Part shown: one piece after another, positions 1 through 9,146 of the stretch
Numbering within the stretch: position 1 is the stretch's first letter
Layout: each line of letters starts with the position of its first letter
Assembly: GCA_035524795.1 (NCBI GenBank)
Contig: DATKOF010000012.1
Location: 224,813-288,812, forward strand
DNA: 64,000 bases
Reading direction: 5' to 3'
DNA from: DATKOF01 sp035524795
GTDB taxonomy: Bacteria > Pseudomonadota > Gammaproteobacteria > Burkholderiales > SG8-41
The notes under the pieces: model-generated
Database searches by the model: none
Seen by the model: only the letters and a program-made list of their open reading frames with translations
What the model was told of the DNA's origin: nothing
Position numbers and translations under genes: made by a program

Positions 1-566
1 CGTACGATCGCGCCCAGAAGAGCCGGTTGGCGAGCGGGGTCCTCGCTTCGCTCGACAATCAGATCGACCAGACCACCGGCACCGTAAAATTGCGCGCGCA
101 GTTCGAAAACGGCGATGCCGGCCTGTTTCCCAACCAGTTCGTCAATGTCCGCCTGCTGGTCGACACGCTGCACGGCGCGACGACAGTGCCGGTGTCCGCG
201 GTCCAGCGCGGCGCACAGGGGAATTTCGTCTATGTCGTGAAACCGGATCAGACGGTCACGGTGCGCGCTGTTACCACCGGCCCCGGCGATGACGGCGGCC
301 AGAACGTGACGATCGAAAACGGACTGGCGCCGGGCGAGCTGGTGGTGATCGACGGCACCGACCGGCTGCGCGAGGGCGCAAAAGTCGAGGTCGCTGCCGC
401 CGACTCCAGCCAGCGCCAGGGCGGCGGCGCGCCGGCACGCCCGCAGCTCTCGCCCGAGATGCGTGAGAGGGTGCGCAACATGTCGCCCGAGGAACGGCGC
501 GCGTTCTTCGAAAAGATGCGCGCCCAGCGCGGCGCAAGAGGTGCCGCTGGCGCGCCGGTGAACTGA
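1..566 (+). CDS. mdtA: RND efflux periplasmic adaptor subunit MdtA, 3'-terminal part
   Basis: This is the C-terminal part of a membrane-fusion (periplasmic adaptor) protein; the gene begins before the window and is open in frame from base 3. The adaptor bridges the inner-membrane RND pump and the outer-membrane channel. The stretch DNQIDQTTGTVKLRAQF followed by LFPNQFVNVRLLVDTL is the beta-barrel region typical of MdtA. A membrane-proximal domain follows (VPVSAVQRGAQGNFVYVV). The tail after about residue 140 of the visible part is charged and Pro/Gly/Arg rich, probably disordered. The stop lies 16 bp before mdtB, so the genes are an operon. The MdtA assignment also rests on the two RND subunits that follow. 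Confidence 0.9.
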   Translation, partial: YDRAQKSRLASGVLASLDNQIDQTTGTVKLRAQFENGDAGLFPNQFVNVRLLVDTLHGATTVPVSAVQRGAQGNFVYVVKPDQTVTVRAVTTGPGDDGGQNVTIENGLAPGELVVIDGTDRLREGAKVEVAAADSSQRQGGGAPARPQLSPEMRERVRNMSPEERRAFFEKMRAQRGARGAAGAPVN

Positions 567-582
567 GAGCGCGAGGCCGCCT

Positions 583-3500
583 GTGGCCAGTTACGACAGT
601 CAGCGCCCGAATCCCTCGCGCATTTTCATCGAGCGCCCGGTCGCCACCTCGCTGTTGATGGCGGCGATCCTGATTTCGGGGATCGTCGCCTACCGCTTTC
701 TGCCGCTGTCGGCGCTGCCGCAGGTCGATTACCCGACGATCCAGGTCGTCACTTTCTATCCGGGCGCGAGTCCGGACGTGATGACGTCGTCGGTGACCGC
801 GCCGCTCGAGCGCCAGTTCGGGCAGATGCCCGGACTCAAACAGATGTCGTCGACCAGCTCCGGCGGCGCTTCGGTCATTACGCTGCAATTCGATCTCGCG
901 CTGAGTCTCGATATCGCGGAGCAGGAAGTGCAGGCGGCGATCAATGCCGGCGGCAATTTGTTGCCGTCGGACCTGCCGGCGCCGCCGGTCTACAACAAGG
1001 TCAACCCGGCCGATGCGCCGGTACTGACGCTCGGCATCACCTCGAAAACGCTGCCGCTGCCCCAGGTTGAAGATCTGGTCGACACGCGGCTGGCGCAGAA
1101 AATCTCGCAGGTTCCCGGCGTCGGGCTGGTCAGCATCAGCGGCGGCCAGCGCCCGGCGGTGCGGGTGCGGGCCAACCCGCGGGCGCTGGCCGCCAATGGT
1201 TTGAGCCTCGAAGACCTGCGCACCGCGATCACCGCGGCCAACGTCAACCAGGCCAAGGGCAGCTTCGACGGCCCGGCGGTGGCCTCGACGATCGACGCCA
1301 ACGACCAGCTGCATACGGCGGCGGAATACCGCTCGATCATCATTGCCTACCGCAACGGCGCGCCGATCCACCTGTCCGACGTCGCCGAGGTCGTCGAGGA
1401 CGCCGAAAACGTGCGGCTCGCCGCCTGGATGAATGAGGCGCCGGCGGTGGTGCTCAACATCCAGCGCCAGCCCGGCGCCAACGTGATCGAGACCGTTGAC
1501 CGCATTAAGCAGCTGCTGCCGCAGTTGCGCGACACGCTGCCGGCAGCGCTCGATGTCGCGGTGCTCACCGACCGCACGACGACGATCCGCGCCTCGGTGC
1601 ACGACGTGCAGTTCGAGCTGATGCTGGCGGTGGCGCTGGTCGTGATGGTGATTTTCCTGTTCCTGCGCAACCTCTCCGCGACGCTGATCCCGAGCGTCGC
1701 GGTGCCGCTGTCGCTGGTCGGCACATTCGGCGTCATGTATCTGGCCGGCTTCAGCATCAACAACCTGACGCTGATGGCGCTGACGATCGCCACCGGTTTT
1801 GTCGTTGACGATGCGATCGTGATGATCGAAAACGTCGCGCGCTATGTCGAGCAGGGCGAGACGCCGCTGCACGCCGCGCTCAAGGGTTCGCAGCAGATCG
1901 GGTTCACGATCATATCGCTGACGTTCTCGCTGATCGCGGTGCTGATTCCGCTGTTGTTCATGGGCGATGTGGTCGGCCGGTTGTTCCGCGAATTCGCGAT
2001 CACGCTCGCGGTCTCGATCCTGATTTCGGCTGTAGTGTCGCTGACGCTGACGCCGATGATGTGCGCGCGATTGCTGCACCATACGCCGGAGCAGAATCAG
2101 GGCAGGTTCTACCGCGCCAGCGGGCGCTGGTTCGACTGGATGATCGCGCGCTACGGCGCGCTGCTCAACCGGGTGCTCGACCGTCAGCCGGCGACGCTGC
2201 TGGTGGCGTTGGCCACGCTGGCGCTGACCGTGCTGCTCTACATTTACGTGCCGAAGGGATTTTTCCCGATCCAGGACACCGGCGTCATCCAGGGCATCTC
2301 CGAGGCCTCGCAGGCGATTTCTTTTTCGGCGATGGCCGATCGGCAGCAGGCGCTGGCGCGCGTGGTGCTCGCCGATCCGGCGGTTGAAAGCCTGTCGTCG
2401 TTCATCGGTGTCGACGGCACCAACACCACGCTGAACAGCGGCAACATGCTGATCAACCTGAAGCCGCATGCCAGGAGAAACGTCAGCGCGAGCCAGGTGA
2501 TCGAGCGGCTGAAGCCGCAGCTGGCCCAGGTGCCGGGCATTTCGCTGTTCATGCAGCCGGTGCAGGACCTGACCATCGAAGACCGTGTCAGCCGCACCCA
2601 GTATCAGTTTACGGCCGAGGACACCGATATCGACGAATTGAGCCTTTGGGTGCACCGGCTGGTAAGCCGCCTGTCGAAGTTGCCCGAGATCACTGACGTC
2701 GCGACCGATCTCCAGGACCAGGGCCTGCAGGCGCTGGTGCAGATCGACCGCGATACCGCGGGACGGCTCGGCATCACGCCGGCGACGATCGACAACACGA
2801 TTTACGACGCGTTCGGCCAGCGGCTGGTGTCGACCATCTTCACCCAGTCCAACCAGTACCGGGTGGTGCTCGAAGTGCTGCCCGAATACCGCAGCGGACC
2901 GCAGGCGCTCGACAATCTGTTCATCCCGTCGCCGTTCGGCACCCAGGTGCCGCTCGGCGTGGTGTCCAGCATCACCGAGCTGCCGGCGCCGCTGGTAATC
3001 AACCACCTCGGCCAGTTTCCGGCGGCGACGATTTCGTTCAACCTCGCGTCCGGCGCCTCGCTCGGCGGTGCGGTCAAGGCGATCGAGGCGGCGGAACAGG
3101 AAATCGGCCTGCCGCCGAGCGTACAGACCAGCTTCCAGGGCGCTGCGCTGGCGTTCCGCGCTTCGCTCAGCAACGAACTGCTGCTGATCCTGGCCGCGAT
3201 CATCACCATGTACATCGTGCTCGGCGTGCTTTATGAAAGCTACATCCATCCGATCACGATCCTGTCGACGCTGCCGTCGGCCGGCGTCGGCGCGCTGCTG
3301 GCGCTGGAGATTTCGCGCACCGACCTCGGCGTGATCGGCATCATCGGCATCATCCTGCTGATCGGCATCGTCAAGAAGAACGCGATCATGATGATCGACT
3401 TCGCGCTCGACGCCGAGCGCCGCGAGGGCAAGCCGCCGCGCGAGGCGATCTACCAGGCGTGTCTGCTGCGGTTCCGGCCGATCCTGATGACGACGATGTC

Positions 3501-3717
3501 GGCACTGTTCGCCGCGCTGCCGCTGATGCTCGGCGCCGGCGTCGGCTCCGAGCTGCGCCATCCGCTCGGCATCACGATGGTCGGCGGCCTGATCGTCAGC
3601 CAGCTGCTGACGCTGTTCACGACGCCGGTGATCTACCTCGCGTTCGACCGCCTGGCGCGGCGCTTCGGCGAAAACCGCCGGGCACCGGCTGCCGCGCCGC
3701 AGGGTGAGCCCTCATGA
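583..3717 (+). CDS. mdtB: RND multidrug efflux transporter permease subunit MdtB
   Basis: Inner-membrane proton-driven pump subunit of 1044 residues, the normal length for the AcrB/MdtB family. It has the RND layout: TM1 near residues 20-40 (the RPVATSLLMAAILISG stretch), a large periplasmic loop, TM2-6, a second loop, then TM7-12. The proton-relay aspartates of TM4 are present as VVDD at D409-D410. MdtB and MdtC form a heteromeric trimer in known systems, which fits the two consecutive RND genes here. The start is a GTG at 583, 16 bp after the mdtA stop. The gene ends in an ATGA overlap with mdtC, indicating translational coupling. The substrate cannot be read from sequence; bile-salt-like amphiphiles and metals are known for E. 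coli MdtABC. Confidence 0.95.
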   Translation: MASYDSQRPNPSRIFIERPVATSLLMAAILISGIVAYRFLPLSALPQVDYPTIQVVTFYPGASPDVMTSSVTAPLERQFGQMPGLKQMSSTSSGGASVITLQFDLALSLDIAEQEVQAAINAGGNLLPSDLPAPPVYNKVNPADAPVLTLGITSKTLPLPQVEDLVDTRLAQKISQVPGVGLVSISGGQRPAVRVRANPRALAANGLSLEDLRTAITAANVNQAKGSFDGPAVASTIDANDQLHTAAEYRSIIIAYRNGAPIHLSDVAEVVEDAENVRLAAWMNEAPAVVLNIQRQPGANVIETVDRIKQLLPQLRDTLPAALDVAVLTDRTTTIRASVHDVQFELMLAVALVVMVIFLFLRNLSATLIPSVAVPLSLVGTFGVMYLAGFSINNLTLMALTIATGFVVDDAIVMIENVARYVEQGETPLHAALKGSQQIGFTIISLTFSLIAVLIPLLFMGDVVGRLFREFAITLAVSILISAVVSLTLTPMMCARLLHHTPEQNQGRFYRASGRWFDWMIARYGALLNRVLDRQPATLLVALATLALTVLLYIYVPKGFFPIQDTGVIQGISEASQAISFSAMADRQQALARVVLADPAVESLSSFIGVDGTNTTLNSGNMLINLKPHARRNVSASQVIERLKPQLAQVPGISLFMQPVQDLTIEDRVSRTQYQFTAEDTDIDELSLWVHRLVSRLSKLPEITDVATDLQDQGLQALVQIDRDTAGRLGITPATIDNTIYDAFGQRLVSTIFTQSNQYRVVLEVLPEYRSGPQALDNLFIPSPFGTQVPLGVVSSITELPAPLVINHLGQFPAATISFNLASGASLGGAVKAIEAAEQEIGLPPSVQTSFQGAALAFRASLSNELLLILAAIITMYIVLGVLYESYIHPITILSTLPSAGVGALLALEISRTDLGVIGIIGIILLIGIVKKNAIMMIDFALDAERREGKPPREAIYQACLLRFRPILMTTMSALFAALPLMLGAGVGSELRHPLGITMVGGLIVSQLLTLFTTPVIYLAFDRLARRFGENRRAPAAAPQGEPS

Positions 3718-6700
3718 ACATTGCCGCGCCGTTCATCCAGCGTCCGGTGGCGACCACGCTGCTCACGTTCGCGTTGGCGCTGGCCGGCGCCGTCGCGTTC
3801 AGCCTGCTGCCGGTGGCGCCGCTGCCGCAGGTCGATTTCCCGACCATCGCGGTACAGGCGCAACTGCCGGGCGCCAGCCCGGAAACGATGGCGGCGACGG
3901 TTGCGGCGCCGCTCGAGCGCGCGCTCGGGCGCATCGCCGGCGTCAACGAAATCACCTCGCAGAGCTCGCTCGGCTCGACGCGCGTCATCCTGCAGTTCGA
4001 TCTCGACCGCGACATCGACGGCGCCGCGCGCGACGTGCAGGCGGCGATCAACGCCGCGCACAGCCTGATGCCGACCGGCATGCCGAGCAATCCGACCTAC
4101 CGCAAGATGAATCCGGCCGAGGCGCCGATCATGATCATCGCGCTGACCTCCGACGTTCTCGACCAGGCGCAGATCTACGACGCGGCGTCGACCATCGTCG
4201 CGCAGAAACTGTCGCAGGTGAAGGGCATCGGCCAGGTCAGCGTCGGCGGCAGCGCGTCACCGGCGGTGCGCGTCGAACTGAATCCGACTGCGCTGAACAA
4301 GTACGGGATCGGCATCGAGGACGTGCGCAGCGCGCTGGGCGCGGCCAACGCCAACCGGCCGAAAGGCAACGTCGAGCAGGGCGACCGCAACTGGCAGATC
4401 TATGCCACCGACCAGGCGCTGAACGCGAGTGAATACGTGAACCTGATCATCGCCTACCGCAACGGCATCGCGGTGCGCCTGTCCGACATCGCCGAGGTCA
4501 TCGATTCGGTGCAGGACCTGCGCAACGCCGGTTCGGCCGACGGCAAGCCGTCGATCGTGCTGATCCTGAACAAGCAGCCGGGCGCCAATATCATCGGCAC
4601 CACGCAGCGCGTTACCCAGTTGTTGCCGCAGTTGCGCGCGTCGATTCCGAGCGCGATCGACATGAAGGTGATGATGGAGCGCACCAGCACCATCAAAGCC
4701 TCGCTGCACGACACCGAGCGCACGCTGGTCACGTCGGTCATTCTGGTCGTTCTAGTGGTGTTCCTGTTTTTGCGGCGCGGCCGCGCGACGCTGATTCCGG
4801 CGGTCGTGGTGCCGGTGTCGCTGATCGCGACGTTCGCCGCGATGTACCTGTTCGGCTACAGCCTCGACATCCTGTCGCTGATGGCGCTGACCATCGCCGC
4901 CGGTTTCGTCGTCGACGACGCGGTGGTGGTGCTCGAGAACACGATGCGTCACATCGAGGGCGGGATGACGCCGTACGCGGCAGCGCTGCGCGGCGCGCGC
5001 GAGGTCGGCTTCACCGTGTTGTCGATGAGTCTGTCGCTGATTGCGGTGTTCCTGCCGATCCTGCTGATGGGCGGCATCGTCGGCCGGCTGTTCCGCGAGT
5101 TCGCCGCCACGCTGTCGGTGGCGATCCTGGTGTCGCTGGCGGTGTCGCTGACGCTGACGCCGATGATGTGCGCGCGTTATCTGCGGCCCGAGAGCGAAAC
5201 CCGACCCGGCCGCTTCTATGTCGCCAGCGGACGCGTCTTCGATACGCTGCTCGGCTGTTACGAGAAGAGCCTGAAATGGGCGCTGCGCCGCGCGCCGTTC
5301 ATGATCGTGCTGCTGCTGGCGATCGTCGCGCTCAATATCTACCTGTTCGTGATCGTGCCGAAAGGATTTTTCCCGCAGGAGGACACCGGACGGCTGATGG
5401 GCGGCATCCAGGCCGACCAGAACATTTCGTTTCAGGCGATACGCCAGAAACTTTCCGATTTCGTCTCGATCGTGCGCTCCGACCCTGCGGTGCAGAGCGT
5501 CGCCGCGTTCACCGGCGGCGGCCAGCGCAACAGCGGCATGATGTTCATCACGCTGAAGCCGCTGGCCGAACGCAAACAGTCGATCGACGAAGTCGTCGCC
5601 CGCCTGCGCGGCAAGCTCGCCGACGAGCCCGGCGCGCGGCTGTTCCTGCAGCCGGCGCAGGACATCCGGATGGGCGGCCGGCCGGGCAACGCGCAATACC
5701 AGTTCACGCTGCAGAGCGACGACCTCGACGCACTGCGCGCGTGGACGCTGCGCCTCGAGCGCGCGCTGGCCGACGTGCCGCAGCTTGCCGATGTCAACTC
5801 CGACCAGCAGGAGAAAGGCTTGCAGACTTCGCTGGTGATCGACCGTCCGACCGCGGCGCGCCTCGGCGTCACGCCGCAGCAGATGGACGCGACGCTCAAC
5901 GACGCGTTCGGGCAATCGCTGGTGGCGACGATCTACAAGCCGCTCAACCAGTACCACGTCGTGATGGAGGTCGCGCCGCAGTACTGGCAGAGCCCGGAAG
6001 CGCTCAAGTACATCTATGTGCGCGCCAACCCGGCAAGTTTGAAGACCGGCACTCTGGCGACCGCCACTTCCGGCGGCAGCCAGATCACGACTGCGAGCGG
6101 CAACATCACCGGCACCACCAGCGGCTGCATCACGATCACCGTCAACGGCTGCCTGACCGCGACCACTGCCACCGGCGGCAATGCCGGCAATGCGCCGACC
6201 ACGCTCGCCAACGCCGTCAGCACCGCGGCCGAAACGCTGGTGCCGCTGGCGGCGTTCACCCGTTACGAGGCGACGCACACCGCGCTGCAGGTCAACCATC
6301 AGGGACAGTTCGCGGCTTCGACGATCACCTTCAACCTGCCGCTCGGCGTGTCGCTGGGCGAGGCGACCCGCGCGATCCGCGACACCATGGCGCGCATCGG
6401 CATGCCGGACTCGATCACCGGCAGCTTCGAGGGCACGGCGCGCGCGTTCCAGGCATCGGTCAACAATCAGCCGATACTGATCCTGACCGCGCTGCTGACC
6501 GTTTACATCGTGCTCGGCGTGCTTTACGAGAGCTACGTCCATCCGATCACGATCCTGTCGACGCTGCCGTCGGCCGGCGTCGGTGCGCTGCTGGCGCTGA
6601 TGCTGTTCCGCACCGATTTCACCATCATCGCGCTGATCGGCGTGATCCTGCTGATCGGCATCGTCAAGAAGAACGCGATCATGATGATCGACTTCGCGCT

Positions 6701-7010
6701 CGATGCCGAGCGCACGCGCGGTCTGCGCCCGGAGCAGGCGATTTTCGAGGCGTGCCTGCTGCGCTTCCGGCCGATCATGATGACGACGATGGCGGCGATG
6801 CTCGGCGCGCTGCCGCTGGTGCTCGGCACCGGCGAGGGCGCCGAAATGCGCCGGCCGCTCGGCATCGCGGTGGTCGGCGGGCTGCTGGTCAGCCAGTTGT
6901 TGACACTTTATACGACGCCGGTAGTCTATCTTTATCTCGACCGTTTCCGGCTGTGGTGCCAGCGCATGTGGAATCTGCGGCAGCCGCGCCTCGAACAAAA
7001 AGGAGCCTGA
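3714..7010 (+). CDS. mdtC: RND multidrug efflux transporter permease subunit MdtC with an inserted Thr/Gly-rich loop
   Basis: Second RND permease subunit, 1098 residues against roughly 1025-1045 for the family. The fold landmarks are intact: the N-terminal IQRPVATTLLTFALALAG membrane segment, TM4 relay aspartates D401-D402, and the C-terminal GIVKKNAIMMIDFALDAE motif shared with MdtB. The excess length comes from one block, about residues 773-842 (bases about 6030-6239). It is rich in Thr, Ser, Gly and Asn, contains two cysteines, and sits between the strand ending KYIYVR and the conserved VPLAAF. The partner MdtB has only a few residues there (LFIPSPFGTQVPL). The insert lies in the second periplasmic loop. 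The reading frame is continuous, so this is an insertion rather than a frameshift. Confidence 0.95.
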   Translation: MNIAAPFIQRPVATTLLTFALALAGAVAFSLLPVAPLPQVDFPTIAVQAQLPGASPETMAATVAAPLERALGRIAGVNEITSQSSLGSTRVILQFDLDRDIDGAARDVQAAINAAHSLMPTGMPSNPTYRKMNPAEAPIMIIALTSDVLDQAQIYDAASTIVAQKLSQVKGIGQVSVGGSASPAVRVELNPTALNKYGIGIEDVRSALGAANANRPKGNVEQGDRNWQIYATDQALNASEYVNLIIAYRNGIAVRLSDIAEVIDSVQDLRNAGSADGKPSIVLILNKQPGANIIGTTQRVTQLLPQLRASIPSAIDMKVMMERTSTIKASLHDTERTLVTSVILVVLVVFLFLRRGRATLIPAVVVPVSLIATFAAMYLFGYSLDILSLMALTIAAGFVVDDAVVVLENTMRHIEGGMTPYAAALRGAREVGFTVLSMSLSLIAVFLPILLMGGIVGRLFREFAATLSVAILVSLAVSLTLTPMMCARYLRPESETRPGRFYVASGRVFDTLLGCYEKSLKWALRRAPFMIVLLLAIVALNIYLFVIVPKGFFPQEDTGRLMGGIQADQNISFQAIRQKLSDFVSIVRSDPAVQSVAAFTGGGQRNSGMMFITLKPLAERKQSIDEVVARLRGKLADEPGARLFLQPAQDIRMGGRPGNAQYQFTLQSDDLDALRAWTLRLERALADVPQLADVNSDQQEKGLQTSLVIDRPTAARLGVTPQQMDATLNDAFGQSLVATIYKPLNQYHVVMEVAPQYWQSPEALKYIYVRANPASLKTGTLATATSGGSQITTASGNITGTTSGCITITVNGCLTATTATGGNAGNAPTTLANAVSTAAETLVPLAAFTRYEATHTALQVNHQGQFAASTITFNLPLGVSLGEATRAIRDTMARIGMPDSITGSFEGTARAFQASVNNQPILILTALLTVYIVLGVLYESYVHPITILSTLPSAGVGALLALMLFRTDFTIIALIGVILLIGIVKKNAIMMIDFALDAERTRGLRPEQAIFEACLLRFRPIMMTTMAAMLGALPLVLGTGEGAEMRRPLGIAVVGGLLVSQLLTLYTTPVVYLYLDRFRLWCQRMWNLRQPRLEQKGA

Positions 7011-7011
7011 G

Positions 7012-8460
7012 TTGCTGCGCAATTCTCGAAGAACCGTTGCCTGTGCCGTCACCGCGCTGCTTGCGGCGTGCGCGGTCGGGCCCGATTACAAGCGGCCCGA
7101 AGCGCCGGCGTCCGCCGCCTACAAGGAGTGGAAGGTCGCCGCGCCCAGGGACGACGTGCGGCGCGGCGAATGGTGGAAGATCTACGGCGATCCCCGGCTC
7201 GACGCGCTGATGGCGCAGATCGACGTTTCCAATCAGACGCTGAAGCAGGCCGAGGCGAACTACCGTCAGGCGCACGCGGCGGTCGCCGGCGCGCGCGCGC
7301 AGTTCTTCCCGACCGTGGCGGTCTCGGCGTCAGCGACGCGCTCCGGCCGCGGCTCCGGCAGCAGCACGGCGTTCGTATCTTCGACCGGCGCAGTGGTCGG
7401 CGGCGCCGGCGGCGGTTCGGTCACCAACCAGTACTCGCTGCCGCTCGACGTCAACTGGGAGCCCGACTTGTGGGGCCGCGTGCGGCGCACGGTCGAAGGC
7501 GCCGGCGCGACCGCGCAGGCGAGCGCTGCCGAACTCGAAGCGACGCGCCTGAGCCTGCTCGCCGAACTCGCGACCGATTACTTCCAGTTGCGCGTGCTCG
7601 ACGATCAGCAGCGGTTGCTCGACGATACCGTCGCTGCTTATCAGAAAGCGCTGGAGCTGACGCAGAACCAGTACGCGGCCGGCGTCGCCGCCAGGCTCGA
7701 CGTCGCGCAGGCGGAAACCCAGATCAAGACGACGCAGGCGCAGGCGATCGACAACGGCGTGCAGCGCGCCAAGCTTGAACACGCGATCGCGGTGCTGATC
7801 GGCAAGCCGCCGTCGGAATTTTCGATCGCGCCGGAAAAAATCGCGCTGACGATTCCGGTCATCCCGCCCGGTCTGCCGTCGGAATTGCTCGAGCGCCGCC
7901 CCGACATCGCGCAGGCCGAGCGCGAGGTTGCCGCCGCCAACGCGCAGATCGGCGTCGCCAAGTCGGCGTACTTCCCCGACCTCACGCTGTCCGCGGCCGG
8001 CGGCTTCCAGAGCTCGACGTTTGCCGACTGGCTCACCGCGCCGAACCGCTTCTGGTCACTCGGGCCGTCGCTTGCCGAAACGCTGCTCGACTTCGGCGCG
8101 CGGCGTTCGCAGGTCGAGCAGGCGCGCGCGGCCTACGACGCGAATGTCGCCAATTACCGGCAGACGGTGCTGGCAGGCTTTCAGGAGGTCGAAGACAATC
8201 TCACCGCGCAACGCATACTCGAACAGGAATCATCGGTGCAGGATGAGGCGGTGAAAGCGGCCGAGCAGGCGTTGCAGATCGCGCTCAACGAATACAAGGC
8301 CGGCACGCAGAATTATCTGACCGTGGTCACCGCGCAAGCCACCGCGCTCAGCAACGAACGCAGCGCGCTGACGATATTGAACGGGCGCCTGGCCGCGAGC
8401 GTGACATTGATCAAGGCCATTGGCGGCGACTGGAATGCAACAAAGCTGCCGGAGGATTAA
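7012..8460 (+). CDS. Outer-membrane efflux lipoprotein, NodT/OprM family
   Basis: TolC-like outer-membrane channel that completes the RND tripartite pump. The 482-residue protein starts with TTG one base after the mdtC stop, with an AAGGAG ribosome site (7000-7005) just upstream. Residues 1-20 form a lipoprotein signal ending in the lipobox LAAC, so Cys20 would be lipidated. The mature start AVGPDYKRPEAP is the classic NodT-family opening. Two OEP repeats follow, each with long alpha-hairpins (for example PGLPSELLERRPDIAQAE and the C-terminal ALNEYKAGTQNYLTVV stretch). The terminal position in the mdtABC operon supports co-transcription. No other channel gene is seen nearby. Confidence 0.95.
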   Translation: MLRNSRRTVACAVTALLAACAVGPDYKRPEAPASAAYKEWKVAAPRDDVRRGEWWKIYGDPRLDALMAQIDVSNQTLKQAEANYRQAHAAVAGARAQFFPTVAVSASATRSGRGSGSSTAFVSSTGAVVGGAGGGSVTNQYSLPLDVNWEPDLWGRVRRTVEGAGATAQASAAELEATRLSLLAELATDYFQLRVLDDQQRLLDDTVAAYQKALELTQNQYAAGVAARLDVAQAETQIKTTQAQAIDNGVQRAKLEHAIAVLIGKPPSEFSIAPEKIALTIPVIPPGLPSELLERRPDIAQAEREVAAANAQIGVAKSAYFPDLTLSAAGGFQSSTFADWLTAPNRFWSLGPSLAETLLDFGARRSQVEQARAAYDANVANYRQTVLAGFQEVEDNLTAQRILEQESSVQDEAVKAAEQALQIALNEYKAGTQNYLTVVTAQATALSNERSALTILNGRLAASVTLIKAIGGDWNATKLPED

Positions 8461-8586
8461 AAATACCCCGGAGAAGATTTATGTCTGGATGGCGGCGAGC
8501 GTGTTGCTGGTTAAGGCGCCGGGGTGGGTGGGTGGGGCGCGGGGCCGGTCGAGACTAAAGCGCAATAAGTATATTGGCTTTGTTCA
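8461..8586. other. Spacer after the efflux operon, no recognisable gene
   Basis: A 126-bp spacer between the efflux channel stop and the attC site. It contains a G-rich run (ggggtgggtgggtgggg near 8520-8538) and an A/T-rich patch near 8565-8580. I see no convincing coding sequence and no hairpin followed by a T tract that would terminate the efflux operon. Confidence 0.5.
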
Positions 8587-8685
8587 GTCTAACGTTTGAG
8601 TTGAGGAGCCGCCGGAGCAGCGAAGCCGCGGAGGCACCCGGCAAGCGCAACTTGCCGGCGGTCCCTCTCGAACGATAGGTTAGGC
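8587..8685 (-). mobile_element. attC: Integron attC recombination site (59-base-element type)
   Basis: Read on the minus strand, this 99-bp site begins with R'' GCCTAAC (consensus RYYYAAC), 5 nt after the stop of the gene at 8691-9146. It ends with R' GTTAGAC (consensus GTTRRRY). Five-base spacers (CTATC and CAAAC) separate these from the inner boxes GTTCGAGAGG (L'') and CCTCAACT (L'). The sequence CTCAACTCAAACGTTAGAC closely matches the right end of known attC sites. The middle can fold: CCGGCAAG and CTTGCCGG form an 8-bp stem around a 5-nt loop. Box order and the gene on the same strand fix the orientation. No integrase gene or attI site is visible, so this would be an orphan cassette (CALIN-like). 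Confidence 0.85.
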
Positions 8686-8690
8686 ACAGG

Positions 8691-9146
8691 TCAGCGTCTC
8701 CATGCGGAAAGAATGCGACGCCACAAGCTGAAATGCCTTTCGGATTTTATATCCATCGCCGCTGACTGGTTTGCCTCATGCTTGGCTGCGGCAAATGTAA
8801 GTGCTAGGACTCGCAGTTCGTCGTTTTCGTTCATACGCCCCGCGGAGATTTCACGTGCAGTGACTCGCACCAGTTCTGAAGGGCTAGTGGTGCCTTCTGC
8901 GTCTACTGTTTCGGAGACTAGAAGTCCTCGGTAGTGCTTTGACCGCGCATCGAGAAATTCCTGCAAATGTTCTGGCGAAACCGTTGACTGCACGATATTC
9001 AGCGATGTGTGATGCAAGTTCAGCAATGCCTCTCGTTGTATGGGATCGATCGTTTCCGAATACTCCTTAGCTATTTGAGCCAGGATTTCCTCAATATTGA
9101 GGACGACGCTCCCAGGCGACGAAGTAAGTTCGAGCAAATCCGACAT
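8691..9146 (-). CDS. Hypothetical protein carried on an integron-type cassette
   Basis: A 151-residue protein of no family I recognise. It is predicted soluble and mainly helical, acidic in the N-terminal half (NIEEILAQIAKEYSETIDP), and ends in a short basic Trp/Arg tail (LWRRILSAWRR) that could be an amphipathic membrane or nucleic-acid contact. There is no signal peptide or obvious catalytic motif. The ATG at 9146 is preceded by an AGGA ribosome site about 5 nt upstream. The stop is followed 5 nt later by attC, the usual compact cassette layout. By eye, base composition is nearer 50% GC than the roughly 65% of its neighbours, which fits transfer. Function unknown. Confidence 0.75.
   Translation of the reverse strand: MSDLLELTSSPGSVVLNIEEILAQIAKEYSETIDPIQREALLNLHHTSLNIVQSTVSPEHLQEFLDARSKHYRGLLVSETVDAEGTTSPSELVRVTAREISAGRMNENDELRVLALTFAAAKHEANQSAAMDIKSERHFSLWRRILSAWRR

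Noticed and set aside
271..3561. Very long minus-strand frame (over 1000 codons) opposite mdtB
   Set aside because: High-GC shadow frame: rich in Arg, Gln and His, with no known domain, and fully antisense to a well-supported RND gene.
4752..7052. Long minus-strand frame opposite mdtC
   Set aside because: Same composition artefact; the sense gene has all RND motifs.
8713..8934. Plus-strand frame inside the cassette gene
   Set aside because: Antisense to the 151-residue ORF, which has a ribosome site and the right position relative to attC.
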